The position numbers and the translations under genes are program-made. The notes below the pieces were generated by a model. It worked only from the letters and a program-made list of their open reading frames with translations, did not search any database and was not told where the DNA came from. Of a stretch of 37,832 nucleotides of DNA, positions 1 to 8,078 are shown piece by piece. The stretch is from Candidatus Schekmanbacteria bacterium. Its GTDB lineage: Bacteria > CSSED10-310 > JACPHN01. How positions within the stretch are numbered: position 1 is the first letter of the stretch; the number at the start of each line of letters is the position of its first letter. Where the stretch lies: positions 1 to 37,832 of the forward strand of contig JACPHN010000257.1 in NCBI GenBank assembly GCA_016188575.1, read 5' to 3'.

Positions 1-471
1 CCACACCGCGTCGCCGCCGGCGCTGCCCGCGGCGTCTTTCTCGTAGCTCCAGACGAAGGTCCAGATCCCGGCGGTCAGCGTGTAGGACGCCTCCGTCCAC
101 GGCGTCTCCCCGGACCAGCGGTCCTTCTCGTAGAGCGTCCCGGAAGCGCCCCGCACGGAAAACACCAGCGCGTCGCTCCCGGCCTCGGTCGAGGTCTTCA
201 GCCAGAAGCGGACGCTTCCGGACGCGAGCAGCTCGAGCTCGACTTCCAACACCGCCGCGCTCCCATCCGCGAGTGGCGCCGAACGCGCCGCGTAGGTGCC
301 GTCGGCCGCGTCTCCGGCGGCCACCTGCCATCCTCCCTCGGGGCTCATCCGCCACGGCAGCGCTGAGAAGTCACCGCTCTCGAACGTCTCGACCACAGCG
401 AGTGCGACGGTCGGAGCGGCGGTTACGGCGATGGCGCAAACGCTCGCCGCCACCGCAAGGCAAGACCCCAC
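1..471 (-). CDS. Secreted protein, N-terminal part (runs off left edge); start region out of frame
   Basis: The minus strand is open from position 471 to the window edge. It reads as a hydrophobic signal-peptide stretch (ASVCAIAVTAAPTVALA) followed by VVETFESGDFSALPWR and then a beta-rich domain with VRFWLKTSTEAGSDALVFSV and WTFVWSYEKD. The FESGDFSALPW opening and the FWxKxSxEAGxDxLxF block match a beta-sandwich (concanavalin-like) module I know from large secreted bacterial proteins. The only in-frame start is GTG at 471, which has no ribosome binding site. A much better start, ATG at 502-500 with GGAGG at 515-511, lies in another frame. A TC-dinucleotide tract separates the two, and one extra CT unit would join them into an ideal signal peptide beginning MPRRVMSLSLS. 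The gene is therefore either switched off, phase variable or mis-sequenced here. The module is recognised with fair confidence; the function of the whole protein is unknown. Confidence 0.65.
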   Translation of the reverse strand, partial: MGSCLAVAASVCAIAVTAAPTVALAVVETFESGDFSALPWRMSPEGGWQVAAGDAADGTYAARSAPLADGSAAVLEVELELLASGSVRFWLKTSTEAGSDALVFSVRGASGTLYEKDRWSGETPWTEASYTLTAGIWTFVWSYEKDAAGSAGGDAVW

Positions 472-484
472 AGAGAGAGAGAGA
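472..484 (-). repeat. TC-dinucleotide tract inside signal-peptide coding region
   Basis: The minus strand carries thirteen alternating T/C bases directly after the ATG at 487-485. The tract sits between a well-placed start (ATG 502-500, with GGAGG eight bases upstream) and the reading frame of the secreted protein. From ATG 487 to the GTG at 471 is 16 bases, so the two are out of frame. Gaining one CT unit or losing two would restore the frame. Confidence 0.7.
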
Positions 485-641
485 CATGACGCGCCGCGGC
501 ATTCGGACTTCCTCCGATCAGACCCGTTGCCCTGGATGCTACCTCGCCCCCGCGAACGGCGCAAGCGGCGAGCCTTGCCCCCCAGATCCTTCACCCCGGG
601 CGGCCAATGGCGCAATGTCCCATCCTTATCCGCTTTCAGGG

Positions 642-772
642 GTAGGCATTTGAAAGGAAACGCTTGGCCATCGCGTTGTCGTAGACCTGGGCCAGGTAGT
701 AGCCTTCGCCCCCGGTGTAGGCGTGTTCGAGGGCAATCCGGACATCTCATGCAACGTGGTCCCGGAGCTCGT
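642..772 (-). pseudogene. Degraded coding remnant inside the small element
   Basis: One minus-strand frame gives DELRDHVA, a stop, then DVRIALEHAYTGGEG and YYLAQVYDNAMAKRF, ending in SNAYP and a stop inside the left inverted repeat (near 639-656). The amino-acid composition looks like real protein, but it is interrupted and has no start. It could be the tail of a transposase belonging to the surrounding element, since the frame closes within the inverted repeat. It could equally be an unrelated captured fragment. I do not recognise the family. Confidence 0.25.
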
Positions 773-784
773 CCTCACTGGAAT

Positions 785-841
785 TCACCGCGGAGAGCGC
801 AGAGAAGGAAATAGTGAGCTCCTCCGCGCTCTCCGCGGTGA
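785..841. repeat. Inverted repeat, 20-bp arms with 17-nt loop
   Basis: TCACCGCGGAGAGCGCAGAG at 785-804 pairs with CTCCGCGCTCTCCGCGGTGA at 822-841, with 19 of 20 positions complementary. The centre is AT-richer. It lies inside the small element and forms a strong hairpin in either strand. No T-run follows, so an ordinary intrinsic terminator is unlikely. It may be a separate palindromic repeat nested in the element. Confidence 0.6.
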
Positions 842-1067
842 GTTTCCTGCCGACCCACTCCTACCAAACCCACGAGAAGAAACGCTCCCCCACGCCGCCC
901 AGAACCGCTCACAAACAACCGATGAGAGTCGCCGCTTGAAATACCTACCCATGAAAGATCCTTATCCCCCCCTGGCACCGGGGGAGCATCTGGCAGGGAT
1001 GGCAGGGTGCGGCGGAACCCGGGCGAAGCGATCAGGTAGGGCCCGTGGTTTGGTCGCGGCGTGGGGG

Positions 1068-1424
1068 TTACTCGTCACCCCGAGGGGCGCGGAGGTGCTC
1101 GGCGGCCTCATCCGGCTTCACGCCGCACACTAACGGATCGAGCCCCCAGTCGAGACCGTGCGACGGCCACCACTGGCGGCGTTCGCCGCTACCTCCCGGG
1201 CGCCCGGCGGACGCCGCGCCAACGGGCACCAGCTCGATGTGCCGATGATAGGCGACGTCAATGGTCCGCCAGTAGTCCGGCGAGCGCCTGGACAGCCGGT
1301 TGGGACCCGAAGCAGCACCCGCGCGTATCCTGGCTTGCCGAACGCGCTGCGCAGTCGCGGCAGCACCTTCTTCAGTAGCGCCGCGAGCTCGGAAATGTCA
1401 TCCGAGTCGACACTGTCGAACCAA
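1068..1424 (-). pseudogene. galT-like (galactose-1-phosphate uridylyltransferase) C-terminal remnant
   Basis: Two minus-strand frames together resemble the end of GalT. The first (from about 1424) gives WFDSVDSDDISELAALLKKV followed by LPRLRSAFGKPGYA. After a frame change near 1290 the second gives DVAYHRHIELVP, then GLDWGLDPLVCGVKPDEAAE and HLR, ending at the TAA complementary to 1068-1070. Bacterial and archaeal GalT proteins have a comparable helix, an HWHIEI.P strand and a GFEWGTG...PPEEAA.FLR tail. Here the first His of the HxHxE motif is kept (YHRHIE), but about 20 odd residues are inserted and the frame is broken. The upstream end abuts the hairpin at 1429-1456, and no N-terminal part is present. 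This is a dead fragment; the family call rests on memory of motifs. Confidence 0.4.
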
Positions 1425-1428
1425 CTGG

Positions 1429-1456
1429 CCCCTCCCCCCGCAAGCGGGGGGAGGGG
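1429..1456. repeat. GC hairpin (C-rich/G-rich palindrome)
   Basis: CCCCTCCCCCCGC, two As, then GCGGGGGGAGGGG: a 13-bp perfect stem. Similar C-rich/G-rich hairpins occur between genes at about 965-984, 11511-11538, 28513-28535, 31011-31026 and 37142-37160. They look like a recurring intergenic motif of this genome, possibly terminator-like but without T-runs. Confidence 0.5.
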
Positions 1457-1663
1457 TGAACAGATACCCTGTCGGCTCGCCAGATCCGGTGGCTACGCGA
1501 GCACAGGCCCGAGGCCGTCCCGCCGCGGGTGCTGGCCCGGCTCGAGGAGGACGGCGCGCTGCGGCCGGAGCCGGGCCGCGGGTCCCGATCCAGGGGCAAT
1601 GCCTGCCATTGGTCGCACGGGGTGGCCCTGCAGCGCGCCTGGAGCCGCGCCGCGAGCCGTCGC

Positions 1664-2427
1664 TCATGCGGGCGGGTTCTGGGGTACCGGAGCGGCATCG
1701 CCCGGTGCAGGGGCCGGCGCCGGGTCGAGCCCGGCGGCCCGGCCAACGGTCGGCCGGATGCGCTCGGCGAGCTCGACTTCCCCCGCTAGCCGAAACAGCC
1801 CGCTCCACGCCGTCGCCACCCCCTGGTAGACATCGTTCCATACCACCAGCGCCCGGTCGCGCTCGATCATGGCCGACTCGAGCTCCCGGCGTTCCCGTGC
1901 CGTCGCGCCCAGGGCGCCGCGTAGCTCCGTGAGCCGCTCGCGCAGGCCACTGGCCACTCGGGCGCTGTCGAACGGGGTCCCCAGCGCGTCTTCCGCAACC
2001 ACGGGGCTTTGCTCGAAGAGCGCCACGGCGTTGGTGACGTGGGCCTCGAGGTCCTCCGGGGCCCGGGGCGTTTCGCCTGCGAGCCCATAGCGCGCGAGCC
2101 CGGGTTCGCCGAGGACATCCTCGACGCGGCTGCGCGCGAGGATCACCCGCGCCGAGAGCCCGGCGACCGCCGCGTCTCGAGCAGCGCGCGCCCCGGGTCA
2201 TCCGCCTGTTCGGCCGTATAGGCGAGCTCGCCAAGGCGCAGCGCCTCGGTGTTGCTGCTCAGCAGCTCGCGCAACCAGGCGAGGACCGAGCTGAGGACCT
2301 CCGCGGGCGGTGCGGCCGGCAGCTTGCCAAGGCCGCGGATGACCGCGTCTCCATGGACCGCGCCCGCGCTGGCGACGAAGTTGGCGTTTTCGACTCGGTT
2401 GGCGACTTCCTGGCTCATCTTGCTCAT
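1664..2427 (-). pseudogene. Helix-rich hypothetical protein, frameshifted near 2178
   Basis: The start is ATG 2427 with GGAG seven bases upstream. The first 82 or so codons read MSKMSQEVANRVENANFVAS through LRLGELAYTAEQADDPGRAL. That frame then ends in RRSPGSRRG and a stop. The neighbouring frame picks up at once as DAAVAGLSARVILARSRVED and continues for about 170 residues to a Pro/Ala-rich tail (DPAPAPAPGDAAPVPQNPPA). A single-base shift around 2176-2182 joins the halves into a protein of about 250 residues. It is predicted to be an all-helical bundle with a VWNDVYQGVATAWSGLFRLA segment near the end. There are no membrane segments or signal peptide. I recall similar hypothetical proteins in environmental genomes but no function. 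It may be a decayed gene or a sequencing error in a live one. Confidence 0.55.
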
Positions 2428-2964
2428 GGCGACGCTCCTGGGCAGGTGCGACCGCGCCCGGCGGCGGTGCCGAGGCCTCGGTTTCGGCCTCGCAACCGGG
2501 TGACAGCGCCGTGGGCCGCGGTTTGCAGACGCGGAGATTAGCCCGGCCGCCGCGGCAGCGAAAGAGCACGCGCAACCCCCGTCCACGGGTGGCGAGCAGG
2601 GGCGCGAGGCGGCGGCGCGACGGCTTGCGGGCGCCGCAGAGGCGTGCGAGAATCCTCGGCGGCGGGTGCGGCGGTCGCGGAGGCGTCCGACGCATCGGTG
2701 TCCAGGACGCCTTTCACTCGCGCCCCGCGGATCTCGGGCGTCGGCCGAATGTCCGGGCCTCAAACTTGCACGCGCCGCCATTGCAGGAGCCCAAAAGCCG
2801 CCTGGAATCCGAGATGTGCTGGGGCCAGCGTCGCCATGGTGTAAACCACATTCGGCCGACGCCAGTTTCTTCCTGGATACCTTGTCGCCGCAAGCCCCAC
2901 GCTGCAACAAACATCAGGACTCGGCTTTCCCCCCGGCGCGCACCATGCTAGACTCCGCGGCGCC
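2428..2964. other. Intergenic region, no recognisable gene
   Basis: This 537-bp GC-rich spacer separates the divergent helical protein and membrane protein genes. Open frames are present in several phases, but none has a convincing start, family motif or codon pattern. It presumably carries the two outward promoters; I see no clear -10/-35 pair. Confidence 0.4.
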
Positions 2965-2985
2965 TTGCCCTCCAAATTCAGCAGC

Positions 2986-4935
2986 ATGGTCACGACGGAT
3001 ATTCTCGCCACCCCCGCCAACGCGCTCTTCCCGCGGCTGTTCACCCGCGCCCGCGAAGGTCTGGCCACGCCTTCAGGAGGCTTCGCGTTCTGCATTCTTG
3101 CCGCGCTCATCGGAGCTGCGGCAACGAGCTCCCCACCCGACCGCGACCAGTTTTTCGGCGATGAGTCGACGTACTACATGATGGCGTGGAGCCTGGCGTG
3201 CGACGGCGACCTGACCTACGAGCGGGCCGATTTGCAGCGCGTTTATGAGCATGGTTATGCGGGCGGGCCCAACGGTGTCTTTCTCAAGCGGCACCCCGAT
3301 GGACCAAAGGGCGGTGATCATGCCGCGCGCATTCTGTTCTCCAAGTCGTTCGCGTATCCCGTCTTTGCCGCGCCCTGGGTGAAGGTCTTCGGCGATCGCG
3401 GGTTTCTGATTTTTCACGCGGTCTTGCTCGCCCTGATGGCCGGCACGGGCGCGCGGTACCTTGCCGCCGCGAGCTCGGCGGGCGGCGCGCTGCTCGCGGG
3501 GACGTTTTTCTTCGCTTCGGCGTTTCCGGTGTATTTTTTCTGGCGAACGCCGGAGATTTTCAACGGGGCGCTGCTGTTTTTCGGGGGAGTCCTCTGGCTG
3601 ACGGGACGCCCCCACAGCCGGGAGGCGCCAGTGACGCGCGGGCAACTCGCCTTGCTGTGCGCGTCGGCCGTGCTCTTCGGACTGGCCACCTACGCCAAAC
3701 CCTCCCACCTCGCGCTTGCGGGTGCCATGCTCGCCGACCTGCTGTTTTCCCGCCGTCTCCGGCTGCTGTTTGTGGTCGCACCGCTGTTTTTGGCCACCGC
3801 CGGCGGGCTCTTTTTTGCAGAGGCCGCGCTCAACGGAAGCTGGAACTTCATGGGCGGCGACCGCAAGACATTCGTCTTCCGCTTCCCGCTGGAAACGCCG
3901 GAGAGCCGCTTCGACAACCTGGGCATCTCGATGATCACGGATACCGAGACGCTCGAGGTTCCGTTTTCCCTTTCGCTCCTGACGCGCAACCTGCGCGACT
4001 TCTTTGTTGGGCGATACACGGGTGCGCTGGTCTACATGCTTCCCGGCTTCCTCCTGTGGGCCTGGGCCGCCGGGGCCGCGCTGCGCCGCCAGGGCATGGA
4101 TCAGCCGCGACTCCTGCTGCTGCTGGCGACCTCGGCGCTCATGCTCACCTACCTGGTGCTCGTTCCCGAGAACTGGCTGGGTGGCGGAGGAGCGCTCGGG
4201 AATCGCTACATGACCAACGCCTACCCGATCCTTTTGCTCCTGTTGCCGCGGCGGGCCGGCGAGGCGATCGGCGCCGCGGTGAATGCCGAAAGCGAGTCGC
4301 GTGTGGTGCCTTCCGGGAAAACGCTGCGGCGGCTGATCCTGGTATCGTGGATCGGCGGCGGTGTTTTCCTGGGCGGCATCTGGGCTCACCCGATCAAGAG
4401 CTCCCTGGAACCTGACGCCCACATCGATGCTGCACCGTTCGGATGGTTGCCCCTGGAGCTCTCGCTGCTGACCAATTTGCCCTTCAACATCCACAAGAGC
4501 AAGCATCGGGTGCCGTTCGGCGATCCTCCCGCGATGTATCTGTACTTCCCGGATCACGGCAGCCACCCGCTGGAGCCGTCCCGAGCGGGCTACTGGACGG
4601 CAGGAGCGGTCACGAGTCGTGCGGTGCTGCGAGTGGTGAACGATGTGGGTGGGCTGCGCGTCTCCGTCGGTAGCAGTCCCGTTCGCAATCGCGTGACGGT
4701 GCGTTTTGCCGGCGAACGCTACGCGGTGGATCTCGAAGCAGGCCAGCAGCGATCCTTCGATTTCGCGCTGTCCGGCGGGTTTCCCTGGCGCGGCACGCAC
4801 CTGTACGAGCTGGAGGTGGTGAGCAGCTCGAGCTTTGTGCCCCGGTTCTCGCTGCCCGGCTCGGCCGACCCGCGTAACCTGGGGATTTTTGTGCGCCTCG
4901 ACCTCCTGCCATCGGGCACTGGCGGCGAGCAGTGA
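2986..4935 (+). CDS. Multi-pass membrane protein of GT-C glycosyltransferase type
   Basis: About 650 residues. A short cytoplasmic N-terminus is followed by a first membrane helix and then an outside loop with FFGDESTYYMMAWSLACDGD. The Asp-Glu there, followed by aromatic residues and a SLxxDGDL tail, is typical of the first extracytoplasmic loop of GT-C enzymes (dolichyl/polyprenyl-phosphate-sugar users, PMT/ArnT-like). Roughly ten further hydrophobic helices follow up to about residue 430. A soluble C-terminal part of about 200 residues is rich in beta strands (YWTAGAVTSRAVLRVV, GGLRVSVGSSPVRNRVTVRF). The likely role is sugar transfer to lipid or protein on the outer face of the inner membrane; the substrate cannot be told. 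ATG 2986 is used here, but TTG at 2965 is an in-frame alternative; neither has a clear ribosome binding site. It is followed at 130 bp by the PhnD-like gene. Confidence 0.7.
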   Translation: MVTTDILATPANALFPRLFTRAREGLATPSGGFAFCILAALIGAAATSSPPDRDQFFGDESTYYMMAWSLACDGDLTYERADLQRVYEHGYAGGPNGVFLKRHPDGPKGGDHAARILFSKSFAYPVFAAPWVKVFGDRGFLIFHAVLLALMAGTGARYLAAASSAGGALLAGTFFFASAFPVYFFWRTPEIFNGALLFFGGVLWLTGRPHSREAPVTRGQLALLCASAVLFGLATYAKPSHLALAGAMLADLLFSRRLRLLFVVAPLFLATAGGLFFAEAALNGSWNFMGGDRKTFVFRFPLETPESRFDNLGISMITDTETLEVPFSLSLLTRNLRDFFVGRYTGALVYMLPGFLLWAWAAGAALRRQGMDQPRLLLLLATSALMLTYLVLVPENWLGGGGALGNRYMTNAYPILLLLLPRRAGEAIGAAVNAESESRVVPSGKTLRRLILVSWIGGGVFLGGIWAHPIKSSLEPDAHIDAAPFGWLPLELSLLTNLPFNIHKSKHRVPFGDPPAMYLYFPDHGSHPLEPSRAGYWTAGAVTSRAVLRVVNDVGGLRVSVGSSPVRNRVTVRFAGERYAVDLEAGQQRSFDFALSGGFPWRGTHLYELEVVSSSSFVPRFSLPGSADPRNLGIFVRLDLLPSGTGGEQ

Positions 4936-5064
4936 AGGGTGCCCCGACGCGGCTCGCGCCTCGCTCTGTCGGGCATTGACCGCGCGCGCACTTTCCGGGA
5001 CAATAGGAAGCTGGCATTGCGGGCACTCCCTGATTTTTGGTGCGCGGTGGGAAGGACTTTGACA

Positions 5065-6000
5065 GTGATTCGCGGCGGTAGATTGGCACTCCTGGCGGCA
5101 GCATTGGCGACAGTCGCCGAGCTGCTGAGCCCCGGTCCTGCTCCAGCGTGCGATCGCAAGGTTTACGAGATCGTCTACTATTTCCCCGACCTGGTGGGCA
5201 AGGACCGCGCCAAGATCGTTGGCTACTATCAGGCGTACCTGGATGCGCAAGTAGCGCCGGTTCTGGGCGTTCCCGTGCGCGTTCGCTACTTCGCACAGCT
5301 CGACGACCTCGTGGCGTTTGTGGCGGAGTGCCGGCGCCAGGGCCTCTGGCCCTTTCAGGCCAATCTGCACGGCGAGGTCGCTCTGCAGTACCGCAACCGG
5401 TGGGGGCTGGAGGCCTTCGGTGCGGCCGTCGAAAAGAGCACGCAGTTGACGACGCACCGGATCAGCGTCCTGGTACGGAGCGACAGCAACATTCATGCCT
5501 TGGAGGACCTCCACGGCCGCAGAGCGATCGCGCCATCCTACTGGGGGCAGGACGTGGAGCGCTTCGAGCGCATGGTGCTGGACGGCCGGCTGCGCCTGAG
5601 CGAGCTCGGTGAGCTCGTGCCGACGCCTTCCTCACTATCAGCGGCGACCGGGATCTATTTCAAGGAGGCCGACGCGGCATTCGTGTCCGACCACGTCTTC
5701 CGCGTGCTCAAGGAGAGCAGCCCGCAGGTGTGGCGGAGTCTGCGCGCGATATTTGCCTCCCACCCCATACCCATGGCCATTGCCGCCTTCTTTCCCGGGT
5801 CCAGTGAGCGCTTGCGCGCGACCCAGATCGCGGAAACGCTCAGGCTTCAAGACACCGAGGAGGGAAGGCGCTGGGCGGACTACGAGATGGGATCGCACGT
5901 CCAGCGCGCCAGATGGGCGGATCTGTTCACGCCGGCGGAGCTCGCGGCGGCAAGGGACTTCGAGGTCGCAGCGGGGTGGCGGCAGGAGCCGGCCCCCTGA
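5065..6000 (+). CDS. PhnD/SsuA-like periplasmic substrate-binding protein
   Basis: GTG 5065 is preferred because GGAAGG lies at 5050-5055 and the product then begins with a clean signal peptide (MIRGGRLALLAAALATVAEL) cut near PAPA|C. The sequence has the PhnD/phosphonate-binding layout. A first strand EIVYYFPDL precedes a helix, then YFAQLDDLVAFVAECRRQGL and HRISVLVRSDSNIHALEDLH. That is followed by GRRAIAPSYWGQDVE, the typical drop-in-helix after the conserved R/K-S-D-S segment, and a second-lobe ADAAFVSDHVF. Length, about 311 residues, fits the family. No permease or ATPase gene lies nearby, so it may be an orphan sensor-type binding protein instead of part of a transporter. A membrane Ser/Thr kinase follows at 115 bp on the same strand, so the protein could feed a periplasmic signal to it; this is inference. 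Confidence 0.75.
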   Translation: MIRGGRLALLAAALATVAELLSPGPAPACDRKVYEIVYYFPDLVGKDRAKIVGYYQAYLDAQVAPVLGVPVRVRYFAQLDDLVAFVAECRRQGLWPFQANLHGEVALQYRNRWGLEAFGAAVEKSTQLTTHRISVLVRSDSNIHALEDLHGRRAIAPSYWGQDVERFERMVLDGRLRLSELGELVPTPSSLSAATGIYFKEADAAFVSDHVFRVLKESSPQVWRSLRAIFASHPIPMAIAAFFPGSSERLRATQIAETLRLQDTEEGRRWADYEMGSHVQRARWADLFTPAELAAARDFEVAAGWRQEPAP

Positions 6001-6115
6001 GGGTCGGTCCACACCCTGCTTGATCGCGGGCGCAAGCCTGACTAGAGTGTGCGCCAAGGCGGCAGCCCAAGGCCACCTTTACCCAATACCGAGCTCCTCT
6101 CAGGGGGATGACGTC

Positions 6116-8035
6116 ATGCAGCCGCTGCCCACCGCATTAAGCTCGGCGCTCGCCGCGGAAGCCCGCAGCCTTCAGGAAGCGGGAGTGCAGAGCCTGGCGA
6201 CCATAAACCCGTTTCTCGGTACCGCGTCCGACGGCTCCCGGCAGTGGAGCTGCTCCTCGCAGGACGAACAGCTCGAGCAGCTCGGGCTGCAGACGCTGTC
6301 GTTGTTGCCGCGGATTTCGGTAACGGGGGACCGCGACGGCACGACGGCGGCGGAGTTCTGCCTTTCCGCGCGTCTCGGCGCGGGCGGGATGGGGGTAGTG
6401 TACGCCGCGCGCCAGCGCACCCTCGACCGCGACGTCGCCATCAAGCGGCCGCGGGGCAGCACTGGCGCGGACCGCGACGTCTTCGCCTTGCTGCGGGAAG
6501 CGGTCATGACCGGCCACCTCGAGCATCCCAACATCGTGCCCGTGCACGCTCTCGGTCGCGACGAGGAGGATCGACCGCTGCTGGTGATGAAGAAGGTCGA
6601 CGGCGTGGCCTGGCGGGAGTTGCTACACAATCCGCATCACCCCGCATGGCCGAAGTTCGAGGGCAACAGGCTCCGCTGGCAACTCGGAGTTCTCGTGCAG
6701 GTCTGCAACGCGGTTCACTATGCGCACAGCCGCGGCATCGTGCACCGCGACATCAAGCCCATGAACGTGATGATCGGCGCCTTTGGTGAGGTCTACCTCC
6801 TCGATTGGGGGGTGGGGCTACGGCTGGACGACCTCGCGGCACAGACCGAGAAGTTGGTCGGAACTCCGGCATACATGGCGCCGGAAATGCTGGACTCGAG
6901 CTTCGGGCCCATCAGCCCGCGAACCGACGTCTATCTGCTGGGAGCGACGCTGCACGAGATTCTGACCGGCGAGCCGCGGCACCGCTCCGCAGATCTGTTC
7001 GCCGCCATGGACGACGCTTTGGCATCGCTACCGTACGACTATGGGCAAGACGTTCCGGGCGAGCTCGCGGCGATCTGCAACCGCTGCTGCCACCGCGATC
7101 CCGAGCTCCGTTATGAATCCGCACAGGAGCTCCGGCTCGCCATCCAGGCCTACCTGTCTCATCGCGCGTCGCACGACCTCGCGGCAGCCACCATGAATCA
7201 CCTCGGGGCGCTGAGGCAGCTCGCCGCGGAGGCCATCGAAACCCGCGACATCGCCGGCACCCACCTGCATTTCAATGCGTGCCGCTTCGGGTTCGATCAG
7301 GCGCTCGCAAGCTGGCCGGACAACACGGCAGCGCACGCGGGAAAACAGGAGGCGATCGCGCTCATGGTGCAGGTCGAGATCGACTGCGCCAACCCGAGCG
7401 GCGCCGAGATTCTCCTCGCGGAGCTCGATCACCCGCGGCCGGCATTACAGGAGCAACTGGCCGAGCTGAACCGGCGGTTGGCCCATCAGCGGCAGCTTGC
7501 AGCTGACCGTGACCTCAGCGTTTCGAGTCTCTTTCGCCTTCGGTACGTGCAGGCGATAACGGCAAACTTCTTCCTGTTCCTGATCGGCGGTCTCATTCAC
7601 AATCCCGGGCCCTCTCCCCCCGACCCCGGTTTTCTCATCGTTCCGCCTGCCGTGATCACCGCGATCCTGGCAATCGCGGCAGCAATCGGCTGGCGATCCA
7701 TGGTCAAGAATGCCATGAATCGGCAGATCGCATTCTCGGCGCTCCTGGTCAGCGTGGTCATGACCTCCAACCGCGTCGCGGCTTATGTCACGGACATCGA
7801 CGTGGGCGTGACGCAGATCTACGACTGCTTCCTGTGCGCAACCATGGCCTTGATCGGGTGCTTCGTGATCCGGCCGGCACTGGCGCTGGCGGCAGTCGCT
7901 TTCTGTGTCGCCACAATCGTGGGTTTCGCGCACCCCCCGAGAGCGATGACGGCGTTTCTCACGGCGATGCTGATCAGCAACGTGTGGCTCGTCCTCGTGG
8001 GCATTCGCGACACGAGGCGGCTGCCGGTGAGGTGA
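6116..8035 (+). CDS. Ser/Thr protein kinase with multi-pass C-terminal membrane domain
   Basis: ATG 6116 has AGGGGG at 6102-6107. The 639-residue product starts with about 80 residues of unknown function. A Hanks-type kinase domain follows at 83-345: glycine loop GAGGMG (88-93), VAIK Lys110, Glu128 in the C-helix, HRDIKPMN (His210, catalytic Asp212, Lys214, Asn217), metal-binding Asp230 in DWG in place of DFG, and GTPAYMAPE (249-257). All catalytic residues are present, so it should be active. A helical linker (350-465, possibly TPR-like or coiled) leads to about five or six hydrophobic segments between 479 and 628 (NFFLFLIGGLI, AVITAILAIAAAIGW, CFLCATMALIGCFVI and others). Kinase-first, membrane-last topology with several helices differs from PknB types, which have a single helix and an outside sensor. 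It may act with the binding protein encoded just upstream. Confidence 0.85.
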   Translation: MQPLPTALSSALAAEARSLQEAGVQSLATINPFLGTASDGSRQWSCSSQDEQLEQLGLQTLSLLPRISVTGDRDGTTAAEFCLSARLGAGGMGVVYAARQRTLDRDVAIKRPRGSTGADRDVFALLREAVMTGHLEHPNIVPVHALGRDEEDRPLLVMKKVDGVAWRELLHNPHHPAWPKFEGNRLRWQLGVLVQVCNAVHYAHSRGIVHRDIKPMNVMIGAFGEVYLLDWGVGLRLDDLAAQTEKLVGTPAYMAPEMLDSSFGPISPRTDVYLLGATLHEILTGEPRHRSADLFAAMDDALASLPYDYGQDVPGELAAICNRCCHRDPELRYESAQELRLAIQAYLSHRASHDLAAATMNHLGALRQLAAEAIETRDIAGTHLHFNACRFGFDQALASWPDNTAAHAGKQEAIALMVQVEIDCANPSGAEILLAELDHPRPALQEQLAELNRRLAHQRQLAADRDLSVSSLFRLRYVQAITANFFLFLIGGLIHNPGPSPPDPGFLIVPPAVITAILAIAAAIGWRSMVKNAMNRQIAFSALLVSVVMTSNRVAAYVTDIDVGVTQIYDCFLCATMALIGCFVIRPALALAAVAFCVATIVGFAHPPRAMTAFLTAMLISNVWLVLVGIRDTRRLPVR

Positions 8036-8078
8036 GGGGGAACGAGCGGTCGCGGGTAAGCCAGGGGTGCGCCGGCGG

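Larger units (their letters stand above)
632..957. mobile_element. 326-bp element with terminal inverted repeats and 10-bp flanking direct repeats
   Basis: The left end (633-651) reads CTTTCAGGGGTAGGCATTT. The reverse complement of the right end (939-957) reads CTTTCATGGGTAGGTATTT. The two match at 17 of 19 positions. Just outside, the decamer ATCCTTATCC occurs as a direct repeat at 622-631 and 958-967. This is the layout of a small non-autonomous transposon or a deleted insertion sequence with a target duplication. Inside, the minus strand has a short remnant coding stretch, and a separate internal inverted repeat lies at 785-841. I do not recognise the family, and a 10-bp duplication is on the long side. 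The structure is seen directly; mobility is inferred. Confidence 0.5.

Noticed and set aside
1480-1789. Plus-strand reading WLREHRPEAVPPRVLARLEE and downstream
   Set aside because: It looks briefly protein-like but has no start, no family match and overlaps the end of the frameshifted helical gene; it is too short to support.
3073-5514. Long open frame (over 800 codons) on the minus strand opposite the GT-C-like membrane protein
   Set aside because: It mirrors the GC-biased codons of the plus-strand gene, has Gln/Arg/Glu-rich low-complexity sequence and no family motif. The plus strand has membrane helices and a GT-C motif.
5609-6115. Possible 169-codon N-terminal extension of the Ser/Thr kinase
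   Set aside because: It overlaps the binding-protein gene in another frame. ATG 6116 has a good ribosome binding site and lies just after that gene.
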